Below, one piece after another: positions 15,623 to 23,597 of a stretch of DNA of 47,629 bases (the stretch's first letter is position 1; each line of letters begins with the position of its first letter). This DNA is from an uncultured Bacteroidota bacterium (GTDB lineage Bacteria; Bacteroidota; Bacteroidia; Flavobacteriales; Flavobacteriaceae): assembly GCA_913047695.1 (NCBI GenBank), contig CAJWUI010000011.1, positions 1 to 47,629 on the forward strand, written 5' to 3'. The notes beneath the pieces were generated by a model. It saw nothing but the letters and a program-made list of their open reading frames with translations. It did not search any database and had not been told where the DNA came from. A program made the position numbers and the translations under genes.

Positions 15623-16876
15623 TCAGGCATTAAGAAGAATCTTATTTTCCCTTATACATCCATAAACTTTACCTTTAATTGGCATATCTAAAAACATGCA
15701 ATTTTTATTTGTAGAATAAAGATTTTTCTCTGAAAAAATTCCATTTCCCTTTGGGGTAAAAAGAGTGAGGTCAGCAGGTGTGTTTAATTTAAAATTATGA
15801 TCTTCTATTCCAAAACGTTTTTTTCCTCTTGTCAAAAACGAAATTATTTTTTCAATAGGAAATTTATCTTGAAGAACAACAAAACAAGCCTCAAGACCAA
15901 TACTTCCAGGTTCAGACTGAACAAAATCTAAATCTTTTAGCTCAGGATTAATAGGCTGATGCATACTAGTTATCATATCAATAGTACCATCCAAAAGTCC
16001 TTCACGAAGTGCATTTTTGTCTGTATCAGTTCGTAAGGGAGGAATAATTTTAAAGTTTGGGTCAAAATCTATTAGTTTTTTATCAGTAAACAAGAGATGT
16101 GGTACCCCAACCGCACAACTGATATTTAAACCCTTTTTTTTCGCTTTACGAATTAAGTCTACACTTTTTTCAGTTGATACGTAAGGTATGTGCATTTTTC
16201 CCTGAGTATATTCCAGTATTTGAATATCACGTGCGAGTGGGATTGATTCTGATATTGAAGGGATTCCCTTTAATCCTAATTTTACACTAATTTCTCCTTC
16301 ATGGATTTGTCCATTTTTACATAGTTTTTTATCTATTGGATAGCTTTGGAGAATTCCATCAAAAGTTTGTATATAATCTAAGGCAATTTTTAATTCATTT
16401 GGGTTAATAATGGTCTCATTAAAATTACCAAATGATTTTGCACCAGCTAGATGCATGTCATAAAGAGATGCCATTTTTTCCTCATATTTTTTTTCTGAAA
16501 GCACTGCACTAACATGCAATTTAGTAGTCTGTGAAAGAGTTGATTGAATCAAATGATTTACATCTGCTAGTGTCGAAGTTTTTGGGTTAGTGTTTGGATT
16601 TAAAAGCACATGAGTAAAACCACTTTTAGCAGCTGTGAGTAATCCATTTTCCAGTGTCTCTCTTTCTTCAAAACCTGGTTCACCAAAAGATATGTTAGGG
16701 TCAAACCATCCTGAGGATACATAGAGTTCTTCAAGATTTATTAGATGGTCAGCCTCAACGTCTATGTGATCATCAATTCTGCTTAGCAAACCATTTTCTA
16801 TAAGAATATCTACTTTTTTATTGTGAAAAACACTTTTATCATTGATTAAGGTGGCTTTTTTTAAGAGTATTTTCAT
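15623..16876 (-). CDS. Dihydroorotase homologue without metal ligands (pseudo-dihydroorotase)
   Basis: 417 residues with the overall sequence of type I dihydroorotases: SSGWFDPNISFGEPGFEER near residue 55, PNTNPKTS near 95, HIPYVSTEKSVDLIRKAK and IPPLRTDTDKNALREGLLDG further on. The residues that bind zinc are missing. The usual D-x-H-x-H is D-P-N-I-S (59-63), the His of the 'HxxHVST' motif is Tyr (HIPYVST), and the late catalytic Asp of 'DHAPH' is Met in MHQPIN. It is therefore unlikely to catalyse dihydroorotate formation by the normal route. Similar inactive paralogues in other bacteria support aspartate transcarbamoylase. A true pyrC would be expected elsewhere in the genome. Confidence 0.8.
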   Translation of the reverse strand: MKILLKKATLINDKSVFHNKKVDILIENGLLSRIDDHIDVEADHLINLEELYVSSGWFDPNISFGEPGFEERETLENGLLTAAKSGFTHVLLNPNTNPKTSTLADVNHLIQSTLSQTTKLHVSAVLSEKKYEEKMASLYDMHLAGAKSFGNFNETIINPNELKIALDYIQTFDGILQSYPIDKKLCKNGQIHEGEISVKLGLKGIPSISESIPLARDIQILEYTQGKMHIPYVSTEKSVDLIRKAKKKGLNISCAVGVPHLLFTDKKLIDFDPNFKIIPPLRTDTDKNALREGLLDGTIDMITSMHQPINPELKDLDFVQSEPGSIGLEACFVVLQDKFPIEKIISFLTRGKKRFGIEDHNFKLNTPADLTLFTPKGNGIFSEKNLYSTNKNCMFLDMPIKGKVYGCIRENKILLNA

Positions 16877-16893
16877 TTATTATAAATACAACA

Positions 16894-16901
16894 CAAAAAT
16901 A
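16894..16901 (-). promoter_or_regulatory. Candidate -7 box upstream of the dihydroorotase-like gene
   Basis: TATTTTTG on the minus strand, perfect for TAnnTTTG, about 18 bp from the start codon. The nearest usable TTG is 24 bp upstream, slightly outside the normal spacing. Confidence 0.35.
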
Positions 16902-16977
16902 AGAAACAATTTATTTAAAGACTTTCAATGTCTATTTATTTATGATTTATAAGCATAATGTTTATTATAAATATTAA

Positions 16978-17832
16978 TCAGATTATTTTTGGTAGTATTT
17001 TAAAGCGTATTTTACTGTTTGTTGTTTTTTGCGAGATCAATTGAATTGAACTTTCTGTAAGTTGAAGAAGCCTTGGATAACCTCCGGTGATTTGAGAATC
17101 TCTCATTAAAATTATAATACTTCCGTTTGGTGTGCATTGTACTGTTCCAGGAATTACTGGAGATGTCCAAATTTGTGGTAGATTGTGTATAAATTTTTCT
17201 TTCAATTGATAAGCCATTCGGTTGTTCAATGAGGAAATATGAAATATTTTTTTTTCAATTAATTTTTGTTGTTCTTTTTTTAAGTATTTAAACTCTGGAC
17301 CCCTATATACTTCAATTTTTTTATTTGCATAATTAATTTTTTGCTCTTTTACTCTTGTTCCAACAGCTGGTTTAAAATTCGACTTACCGATAGGTATTAT
17401 TGTGTTTTTTGAAATCTTATCTGAAGATGTAATATTTTTATACTGACTTCTACTTCCAAGAACTTTTTCAGTTTTAATACCACCGCTAATTCCTAAATAT
17501 GTTCGACATCCTGTTTTTGCAATGCCAAAAGATAAAATGTCTTCTTTTTTTACAAAATAAGGCTTGTAATTTTTTAAAATTTCATCATTTAATCTCGCAT
17601 TCATTTCTGCCCCTGTTAAGCATATATAAAAGTCATCATGAAATTTTAATTTTGGTCCTTTTATACAACATTCTAGTGCTGCAGCTTCTGGTGAATTATT
17701 TAATAAACTATTAGCAATTAGATAAGCTGACTGATCTAATGCTCCTGAAACAGGGACTCCAAAATTTTTGAAGTGATGCCGACCAATATCTTGTATTGAT
17801 GTGTGAATACCAGTTTGTAGAATTTCAATCAT
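16978..17832 (-). CDS. pxpC: 5-oxoprolinase subunit PxpC
   Basis: Subunit C of the prokaryotic ATP-dependent 5-oxoprolinase PxpABC, which opens 5-oxoproline (pyroglutamate) to glutamate. Family motifs are GIHTSIQDIGRHHFKNFGVP at residues 7-26, SGALDQSAYLIANSLL, and near the end MRDSQITGGYPRLLQL. The 284-residue length is normal for the biotin-dependent-carboxyltransferase-like family to which PxpC (KipA) belongs. It overlaps pxpB by 4 bp (ATGA), indicating coupled translation. It is the last gene of the transporter-pxpA-pxpB-pxpC operon. Confidence 0.9.
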   Translation of the reverse strand: MIEILQTGIHTSIQDIGRHHFKNFGVPVSGALDQSAYLIANSLLNNSPEAAALECCIKGPKLKFHDDFYICLTGAEMNARLNDEILKNYKPYFVKKEDILSFGIAKTGCRTYLGISGGIKTEKVLGSRSQYKNITSSDKISKNTIIPIGKSNFKPAVGTRVKEQKINYANKKIEVYRGPEFKYLKKEQQKLIEKKIFHISSLNNRMAYQLKEKFIHNLPQIWTSPVIPGTVQCTPNGSIIILMRDSQITGGYPRLLQLTESSIQLISQKTTNSKIRFKILPKII

Positions 17833-18542
17833 ATTTTATTTAATTGATAATTACCATTTTTTTGTTCAGATTCTATTTTAGTGTAGGTATCAGAGTCAAT
17901 TTGTTCAAATGAAATCCAATCACCAGGTTTTGCGAAGCAAGGAGGTTTTTTTTTAGGATTAAATAAGTTTACGGGGGTATTGCCTATTAAATGCCATCCA
18001 CCTGGACTTATATTGGGATAAATTCCTGTTTGCATACCTCCAATAGCGACAGCACCCTTTGGAACTTTCAGTAAAGGCTTTTTCTTTCTTCGTAGATATA
18101 ATCTACTATTTAAACCACTTAAATATAGAAATCCAGGCAAGAATCCCAGAAAATAAACTCTGTAACGAGTACTTAAATGCAATTTAACTACTTCACTTGC
18201 ATTGAGATTTATTTCTTTTGATAGGTTTAAAAGATCTGGAGCGTATTTTAGATCATAACAGACTGGAATCTTCCAATGTATTCCCTTAATGATAGTCTTA
18301 TTTTTTTTTTGTAGTTTTTTTAAATGCTCTTCCCAATAAGTTAGGCTTCTAATTTTGTTTTTAATTTCAATTAATAAAGATTGATATCCTGTAACACATC
18401 TATTGACCTGAAAATCTTTTTCTATTAAACTTTTAAATTTAATTAGATGCTCTAAAAGAGTATCTGAAGGATCCATTCTCCATTCGAGAAGAATTGTTTT
18501 ATTATTTAACGCAGAAATTTCAAATTTAAATAAATCAATCAC
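17829..18542 (-). CDS. pxpB: 5-oxoprolinase subunit PxpB
   Basis: 237 residues, KipI/PxpB family. The conserved core is FLPGFLYLSGLNSRL followed by VPKGAVAIGGMQTGIYP and SPGGWHLIGNTPVNLF. The start codon is a GTG at 18542, inside the 3' end of pxpA (8 bp overlap); this GTG is preferred because FKFEISALNNKTILLEW already belongs to the domain. B. subtilis KipI was first studied as an inhibitor of the sporulation kinase KinA, but no such kinase is expected here and the oxoprolinase role fits the operon. Confidence 0.9.
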   Translation of the reverse strand: MIDLFKFEISALNNKTILLEWRMDPSDTLLEHLIKFKSLIEKDFQVNRCVTGYQSLLIEIKNKIRSLTYWEEHLKKLQKKNKTIIKGIHWKIPVCYDLKYAPDLLNLSKEINLNASEVVKLHLSTRYRVYFLGFLPGFLYLSGLNSRLYLRRKKKPLLKVPKGAVAIGGMQTGIYPNISPGGWHLIGNTPVNLFNPKKKPPCFAKPGDWISFEQIDSDTYTKIESEQKNGNYQLNKI

Positions 18543-19266
18543 CCTTTTTAAGATAATTTTTATATAATTGGTGCAACAGCACTAAATTTTCTAATACATT
18601 TTTATGGTCTCCATGGATACAAAACGTATCAGCGGTAATATTAATCCATTTACCATTAACTGTTTTCAATTGTTTTTTCTCAAGAATATTATAAAGTTGA
18701 TTATACATAGATGTCCCATCTCTTAAAATCGCTCCTTTTTTAGCTCTATCTTCTAATTGTCCATTATCTTTATATCCACGGTCAAGGAACGCTTCACTAT
18801 AAACATTTAATCCTCTTGAGAGAGCGAGTTTATATAATTCACCATTATGAATGGTAAAAATTAAAACTTCAGGATAATATTTCTCTACAATTTCGACTAT
18901 AATTTGAGCTATATTCTTGTTTTTAACACAATCATTATATAATGCACCATGAGGTTTAATGTGGTTTAAATCTTTAGGATGGTCAAGTTGTTGAACAAAT
19001 ACTAATAATTGATTTTTTATACTTTTTATTAATTCACTTCTAGAAATTTTCATTGAAATTCTTCCAAAATTTTTCCTGTCAGGGTAGGAGGGGTGTGCAC
19101 CTATTTTCACAGCATTAATTTTAGCTAAACCTACTACTCTTTTAATTTCTGAAGTGCCTCCAGCGTGTGCCCCACAGGATATATTACAAGAGTTGATTAA
19201 TGGCATTAATTTTTCTTCAATATTAAAACCTTCTCCCATATCAACATTAATATTTATTTTATTCAT
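18535..19266 (-). CDS. pxpA: 5-oxoprolinase subunit PxpA (LamB/YcsF family)
   Basis: 243 residues of the LamB/YcsF family. The N-terminus has NINVDMGEGF and SCNISCGAHAGG; GAHPSYPDRKNFGR, HIKPHGALYND and EAFLDRGYKDNGQLEDR follow, and IHGDHKN stands near the C-terminus. All are characteristic positions. It starts 1 bp after the stop of the NRAMP-fold transporter gene and overlaps pxpB, so the four genes form one transcription unit. The enzyme removes 5-oxoproline that forms spontaneously from glutamine and glutamate, and can return it to glutamate. Confidence 0.93.
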   Translation of the reverse strand: MNKININVDMGEGFNIEEKLMPLINSCNISCGAHAGGTSEIKRVVGLAKINAVKIGAHPSYPDRKNFGRISMKISRSELIKSIKNQLLVFVQQLDHPKDLNHIKPHGALYNDCVKNKNIAQIIVEIVEKYYPEVLIFTIHNGELYKLALSRGLNVYSEAFLDRGYKDNGQLEDRAKKGAILRDGTSMYNQLYNILEKKQLKTVNGKWINITADTFCIHGDHKNVLENLVLLHQLYKNYLKKGD

Positions 19267-19267
19267 T

Positions 19268-20488
19268 TTAATTAACCAGAATTAAAAGTGTTCTAAAGCT
19301 CAAAAACAGTGAAATAATTACGATAATACTCCCAACTAAATTTTGATAAATATTATACTTAAAATTACCTAAGATTGAGGATTTATTCATCATCCAAAGA
19401 AGAATAACTACTATAATTGGAAGTAATATTCCATTTGCAATTTGAGCGAATTCTATTACACGTATAAGTTTAAGGCCTAATGCTGATATTAAAACACCGC
19501 ATAAAATAATAAAAATCCATGTTATCCTGAAGTGAACTGATTTTAAATTCGGAACCCATCCAAAACATGCGCAAACTACATAAGAAGCTGCCATAGGTGC
19601 TGTTATTGTACTTGTTATTCCTGCAGAAAAAAGCCCTATCGCTAAAAAGTATTTTGCAAATTTTCCAAATAGAGGTTCTAATCCTAACGCTAAATCGCTC
19701 ACACCTGAAATGCTTGCATTCTCTATACCTGAAGCAGAAATTATTATACTTAAAGAAATAATACCTCCAATACCTATGGATATGTATAAATCTTTAAGTG
19801 CATATTCAAGTTCATTTGATTTGGACCATTTATTTTTTGCTAATTCAGAATGAAGAAAAAGGTTGTAGGGCACAATAGTAGTACCAATTAAACCTATGAT
19901 AGTTAACAAACTGCTTTCTGGAGTTTCAAAAGAGAATAAACCTGTAATTATATCTCTAGTTGAGGGTTTTGTAAACAAAACAGTTGCTAAAAAAGATATA
20001 CTCATAATTATAACCAAACCAATTAAAAAACCTTGAATAATTTTGTATTTGCCAGTCCAAAGAAGAGATGCTGCAATAATACCAATTGCTAAAGAATAAA
20101 AGTTAAATGAGATATATCCTAGATTAAATTTGAATTCTCCAAGTAAAGTTTCAATACCCAATATTGTTCCACTTATGTTTCCTGCCTCGTAAGCTGTATT
20201 TCCAAAAAGAATTGCTACAAGAATTAATCCTAATATCAAATTTTTAACAATCGGATGTTTTAGCTCATCCTTTATAGCCTGGGTTAAATTTTTTTTTGAT
20301 AGAATACTCACTTTTATAGCCATTGATTGCAAAATTATGGCAGCTAAAATGGCTATAATAATTGTCCACAAAAGGGACATACCAAACTTTGCTCCGGCTA
20401 AAGAACAAAGAGTAACTGTCCCAGGTCCTATGAAAGCTGCAGCTATTAAGGGACCTGGACCAAAATATTTAGAAATTTTTTTAAACAT
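19268..20488 (-). CDS. NRAMP-fold transporter in the 5-oxoprolinase operon
   Basis: 406 residues with about 11 hydrophobic segments and the NRAMP (SLC11) pattern, starting GPGPLIAAAFIGPGTVT. The metal-binding residues are not those of Mn/Fe transporters: the TM1 motif DPGN is GPGT (residues 21-24), and the TM6 motif A-T-x-M-P-H is T-T-I-V-P-Y (about 203-208). It is the first gene before pxpA, with a 1 bp gap. B. subtilis has an NRAMP-like gene, ycsG, in its ycsF-kipI-kipA cluster, so the linkage is not unique to this genome. The most economical role is uptake or export of 5-oxoproline or a related amino acid, but this is inference. Automatic annotation would call it a divalent-metal transporter. 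Confidence 0.8.
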   Translation of the reverse strand: MFKKISKYFGPGPLIAAAFIGPGTVTLCSLAGAKFGMSLLWTIIIAILAAIILQSMAIKVSILSKKNLTQAIKDELKHPIVKNLILGLILVAILFGNTAYEAGNISGTILGIETLLGEFKFNLGYISFNFYSLAIGIIAASLLWTGKYKIIQGFLIGLVIIMSISFLATVLFTKPSTRDIITGLFSFETPESSLLTIIGLIGTTIVPYNLFLHSELAKNKWSKSNELEYALKDLYISIGIGGIISLSIIISASGIENASISGVSDLALGLEPLFGKFAKYFLAIGLFSAGITSTITAPMAASYVVCACFGWVPNLKSVHFRITWIFIILCGVLISALGLKLIRVIEFAQIANGILLPIIVVILLWMMNKSSILGNFKYNIYQNLVGSIIVIISLFLSFRTLLILVN

Positions 20489-20514
20489 CTTTTAGTAATA
20501 CTCTATGAATCAAT

Positions 20515-21315
20515 TTACCTATTTTTATTATTAAACCTCATATCGTTGTTATTGAAACCTTCAAAAACACCAAGGCCAAAAAGTGCAAAATCATATTTTA
20601 CTGGATCTAATGCATCAAAACTCCTTAAAACTTCATCTAATTCTTTTAGCGCCCTAAGATCATTTATCTTACGATTTAGTAGACCAAGTTTACGAGCAAT
20701 GTTTCCAGTATGAATATCTAACGGACAAGAAAGTTGACTGGAATTTAACTTTTTCCAAATCCCAAAATCAACTCTATTTTTTGAAGATCTTACCATCCAT
20801 CTTAAATACATATTTATCCTTTTAGCTGCAGACCCATTCAATGGATTCGAAACATGTTTCTTTACTCTTTTGTCATGGGATAGTTCAAAAAAACACTTCC
20901 TAAAGTGATAAATATTCTCATCCATTCTAGAAGACTTTGGGAATTTTGAAAAGGCTTTTTCAAGGCCTCCGTAATTTTTATAGATATGACGAAGAGCCTT
21001 TATGAAATATATAAAGTCATAACCATTAAACGTTCTATGAATAAATGAAGTGAGACGTTTGAGATCTCTTTCCCTATGAGAAGTAACAAAGTTGTAAGGG
21101 TCATTTCCCATCAATTCCATCATTCGGAGACCATTTTTGATTATAGTTGCGCGGTTTCCCCAAGATATAGAAGCAACTAAAAATCCTGAAATTTCAATAT
21201 CCTCTTTTTTTTTGAATAAATGAGGGATTTTGATCGGATCCTTTTCTAAAAAATTTGGGTTTTCATATACTGAAGATTTTTCATCCAAAAAATCCTTTAA
21301 ATCCTTAACAAACAT
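20515..21315 (-). CDS. TIGR02757 family protein
   Basis: A 266-residue soluble protein matching, as I recognise it, the TIGR02757 group of uncharacterised proteins common in Bacteroidota. Features are DPIKIPHLFKKKEDIEISGF near the N-terminus, the middle part NPLNGSAAKRINMYLRWMVR, and LDIHTGNIARKLGLLNRK followed by LDEVLRSFDALDPVKYDFAL. The last parts resemble the helical arrangement of HhH-GPD DNA glycosylases (lysine/aspartate layout uncertain), so a nucleic-acid role is possible. Its ATG overlaps the stop of lolD by one base (TAATG), so the pair is co-transcribed. Confidence 0.72.
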   Translation of the reverse strand: MFVKDLKDFLDEKSSVYENPNFLEKDPIKIPHLFKKKEDIEISGFLVASISWGNRATIIKNGLRMMELMGNDPYNFVTSHRERDLKRLTSFIHRTFNGYDFIYFIKALRHIYKNYGGLEKAFSKFPKSSRMDENIYHFRKCFFELSHDKRVKKHVSNPLNGSAAKRINMYLRWMVRSSKNRVDFGIWKKLNSSQLSCPLDIHTGNIARKLGLLNRKINDLRALKELDEVLRSFDALDPVKYDFALFGLGVFEGFNNNDMRFNNKNR

Positions 21316-21980
21316 TAATTAATCTGCCCATCTTTTAGATTTATTACTCTATCTGCACGCTTAGCTAGGTCATTATTATGAGTAACAATCACGAAACTAC
21401 AATTAAGATTGTTGCGGAAATCAAAAAAAATTTTGTGAAGTTGATTTGCATTATCTGAATCCAAGTTTCCACTAGGCTCATCTGCAAAAATAATCTTTGG
21501 CCTGTTAATTAGTGCTCTAGCAACAGCAACTCTTTGTCTTTCGCCTCCTGAGAGTTCATCTGGTCTATGATTAATTTTATCGATTAATCCCACACTTGAT
21601 AAAAGATCTTTTGCTTTGGCCTCTACATTAATATTTTCTTTGTTCAACCAATTAGGAATACAAACGTTTTCCAGAGCTGAGAATTCTGGGAGTAATTCAT
21701 GAAATTGAAAGATAAAACCAATATTATTATTTCTAAATTTTGCTATTGAATTTTCTTTCATTTTTGTTACATCTTTACCATCAATAATTATTGAGGTTTT
21801 AAGATCATAATTTGGATTGTCAAGAGTTCCTAATATATTTAAAAGAGTTGTTTTACCAGCACCCGAGGGTCCAACAATAGCAACGATCTCTTTCTCTTCA
21901 ACTTTAATACTGATGTTATCTAAGACTTTTAAATTCCCGTAATCCTTTGAGATATTGTTTGCTTTTAAAAGTGTATCCAT
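21315..21980 (-). CDS. lolD: ABC transporter ATP-binding protein, LolD-like
   Basis: 221 residues of an ABC ATPase of the MacB/LolD type. Walker A is GPSGAGKTT (about 37-45), Q-loop FQFHELLPEF, signature LSGGERQRVAVARAL, Walker B IIFADEPSGNLD and the H-loop VIVTHN. LolD energises LolCE to release lipoproteins from the inner membrane for transfer to the outer membrane. No LolC/E gene is in this window; in Bacteroidota lolD commonly stands apart from it. MacB-type or FtsE-type partners are alternatives. The start at 21980 lies only about 8 bp after a good promoter box. Confidence 0.82.
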   Translation of the reverse strand: MDTLLKANNISKDYGNLKVLDNISIKVEEKEIVAIVGPSGAGKTTLLNILGTLDNPNYDLKTSIIIDGKDVTKMKENSIAKFRNNNIGFIFQFHELLPEFSALENVCIPNWLNKENINVEAKAKDLLSSVGLIDKINHRPDELSGGERQRVAVARALINRPKIIFADEPSGNLDSDNANQLHKIFFDFRNNLNCSFVIVTHNNDLAKRADRVINLKDGQIN

Positions 21981-21987
21981 ACTATTT

Positions 21988-22016
21988 CAAATTTAAAATA
22001 TTATTGCTTATATCAA
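21988..22016 (-). promoter_or_regulatory. Promoter of lolD, predicting a near-leaderless mRNA
   Basis: On the minus strand TTTG (TTG at 22016-22014), 18 bp spacer, TAAATTTG (21995-21988). The start codon lies 8 bp after the box, so a leader of 0-3 nt is predicted. Confidence 0.6.
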
Positions 22017-22025
22017 ACAATTAAT

Positions 22026-22670
22026 ATGAATGGCATTACTCATAGACTAATTAAGTTGAATAAAGAATATATGAATCAAAATCCAATGTCACTATTCAAT
22101 ATTTCATTATTTTGTTTAACTTTAAAAAAAAAAAAAATTAAAATTATTTATTTGGCAGGAGGTTGTTTTTGGTGTACAGAAGCAATTTTTCAAAACATTA
22201 AAGGTGTAATTGAGGTTAAACCAGGTTATATTGATGGAACTGTAAAAAATCCTTCCTATTCGGAAGTTTGTAGAGGAAAAACAGGTCATACAGAGGCTAT
22301 TGAGTTAAAATATAATCCAAAAAATATCGATTTAGAAGATATATTTTTTATATTTTTTAACACTCATGACCCTACTACTTTAAATCGACAGGGCAACGAT
22401 ATTGGTACTCAATATAGGTCTGGTATTTATTACACAGAAGTTAAACAAAAACAGATTGCATTTGAAATTATTAAACAAATAAATTCAGAAAAAATATATG
22501 ATAATCCCATTGTTACTGAGGTAAAAAAATCAACTCCTTTTTATATCGCTGAGGAGCATATAAATTATTATAGTCAAAATTCTAATCAAGCCTATTGTAG
22601 TTATACAATTACACCGAAGATCAACAAATTAAAAACATATTTTAAAAATTATATTGATACAAAAAAATGA
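22026..22670 (+). CDS. msrA: Peptide-methionine (S)-S-oxide reductase MsrA
   Basis: Repairs oxidised methionine (S epimer). The catalytic motif is [45 protein letters not shown] (first half diagnostic) and [11 protein letters not shown] are family landmarks. A Cys in QAYCSY near the C-terminus may resolve the sulfenate. The domain itself begins at about residue 41. The 40 residues before it (rich in Asn, Leu and Lys) are not typical and contain possible later starts at ATG 22071 and 22086. A run of 14 A at 22124-22137 codes for the KKKK just before the domain. It overlaps folE by 4 bp (ATGA). Catalytic identity is secure; the start is not. Confidence 0.88.
   Translation: MNGITHRLIKLNKEYMNQNPMSLFNISLFCLTLKKKKIKIIYLAGGCFWCTEAIFQNIKGVIEVKPGYIDGTVKNPSYSEVCRGKTGHTEAIELKYNPKNIDLEDIFFIFFNTHDPTTLNRQGNDIGTQYRSGIYYTEVKQKQIAFEIIKQINSEKIYDNPIVTEVKKSTPFYIAEEHINYYSQNSNQAYCSYTITPKINKLKTYFKNYIDTKK
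22124..22137 (+). repeat. Homopolymer A14 tract inside msrA
   Basis: Fourteen consecutive A residues in the early coding part of msrA, before the catalytic domain. Such tracts can be sites of slippage by polymerase or by the sequencing process. Confidence 0.9.
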
Positions 22671-23260
22671 ATGAAAATTTTAACATCGAAACTTTACCAA
22701 TAACGGATCAAATCAAATCTTATTTTGAAGAGATTATAGATCTTTTGGGCGAAAATAAAAATCGTGAAGGTTTATTAAAAACTCCAGAACGTGCATCAAA
22801 AGCACTAAAATTTCTTACAGAGGGATATGAAAAAGATCCTGAGCAGATTTTACAAAGTGCAATGTTTCAAGAAGACTATAATGAAATGGTTATTGTAAAA
22901 GATATTGAATTATACTCACTTTGTGAACATCATTTACTACCTTTTTTTGGGAAAGCTCATTTAGCTTATATTCCTAACGGACATATCGTTGGTTTAAGTA
23001 AACTTCCAAGAATTGTGGACATATTTTCTAGAAGGTTACAAGTTCAAGAACGTTTAACTGAGCAGATTCTGGACTGTATTAACTCAACTCTTAATCCAAA
23101 AGGTGTAGCTGTAGTTATTGAAGCTTCTCATATGTGTATGATGATGCGTGGGGTACAAAAGCAAAATTCAACTACAACAACTTCCGGTTTCAGAGGCGCG
23201 TTTAAAGATACTGACACACGGAACGAGTTTTTGAATCTTGTTAAATCAAATTTATCCTAG
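22667..23260 (+). CDS. folE: GTP cyclohydrolase I
   Basis: First step of tetrahydrofolate synthesis, converting GTP to dihydroneopterin triphosphate. The 197-residue protein has the zinc-binding Cys/His in LCEHHLLPF and the second Cys in [10 protein letters not shown]. The intervening [19 protein letters not shown] and the late SGFRGAF belong to the conserved active site. Its ATG overlaps the msrA stop (ATGA), so translation is likely coupled. The 3' end overlaps the 3' end of the convergent DUF6787 gene by 4 bp. Confidence 0.96.
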   Translation: MNENFNIETLPITDQIKSYFEEIIDLLGENKNREGLLKTPERASKALKFLTEGYEKDPEQILQSAMFQEDYNEMVIVKDIELYSLCEHHLLPFFGKAHLAYIPNGHIVGLSKLPRIVDIFSRRLQVQERLTEQILDCINSTLNPKGVAVVIEASHMCMMMRGVQKQNSTTTTSGFRGAFKDTDTRNEFLNLVKSNLS

Positions 23261-23586
23261 GAATCTTTAAAAAAGCGTTTAAAACCAATTTTTTTCAAGA
23301 TTTTTTTTTCAAAATTCCAAAAAAAACGAAATTGAAAAAAAACAGCTCCCACTATTATTAATAAAATTTGATATAGTGGAAAAATTGCAATGATTCTTAT
23401 GGTCCAATAAACAATATTTCCAAATGGTATAGTTTCAAACTTTTCAGGTACTAGATTTATTAAATTCAACAATGGCTCTCCCAAGCGAACACTCAATGAA
23501 CCTGTAATTCCAAATACAATAAAAATAATAATCAATTGGAAGTTAGAACTAACTCCCCATTTCTTCTTTAATTGACTTAAATACAA
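23257..23586 (-). CDS. DUF6787-like small membrane protein
   Basis: A 109-residue protein with two to three membrane segments (about residues 18-38 and 62-90) and a strongly basic C-terminal tail. I recognise it as similar to the DUF6787 family, found in flavobacteria beside the serA-serC genes. Function unknown. It starts 11 bp after the serA stop on the same strand and is probably co-transcribed with serC-serA. Confidence 0.65.
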   Translation of the reverse strand: MYLSQLKKKWGVSSNFQLIIIFIVFGITGSLSVRLGEPLLNLINLVPEKFETIPFGNIVYWTIRIIAIFPLYQILLIIVGAVFFQFRFFWNFEKKILKKIGFKRFFKDS

Positions 23587-23597
23587 TTTATTTAAAT

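Noticed and set aside
19268..20488. Mn/Fe transporter with a nearby metal riboswitch
   Set aside because: The DPGN and MPH metal motifs are not present, and the 26-bp upstream gap is too short for a riboswitch.
22124..22137. Programmed frameshift in msrA
   Set aside because: The reading frame is continuous through the A14 run with the catalytic domain in frame, so no frameshift is needed for MsrA; only instability is suggested.
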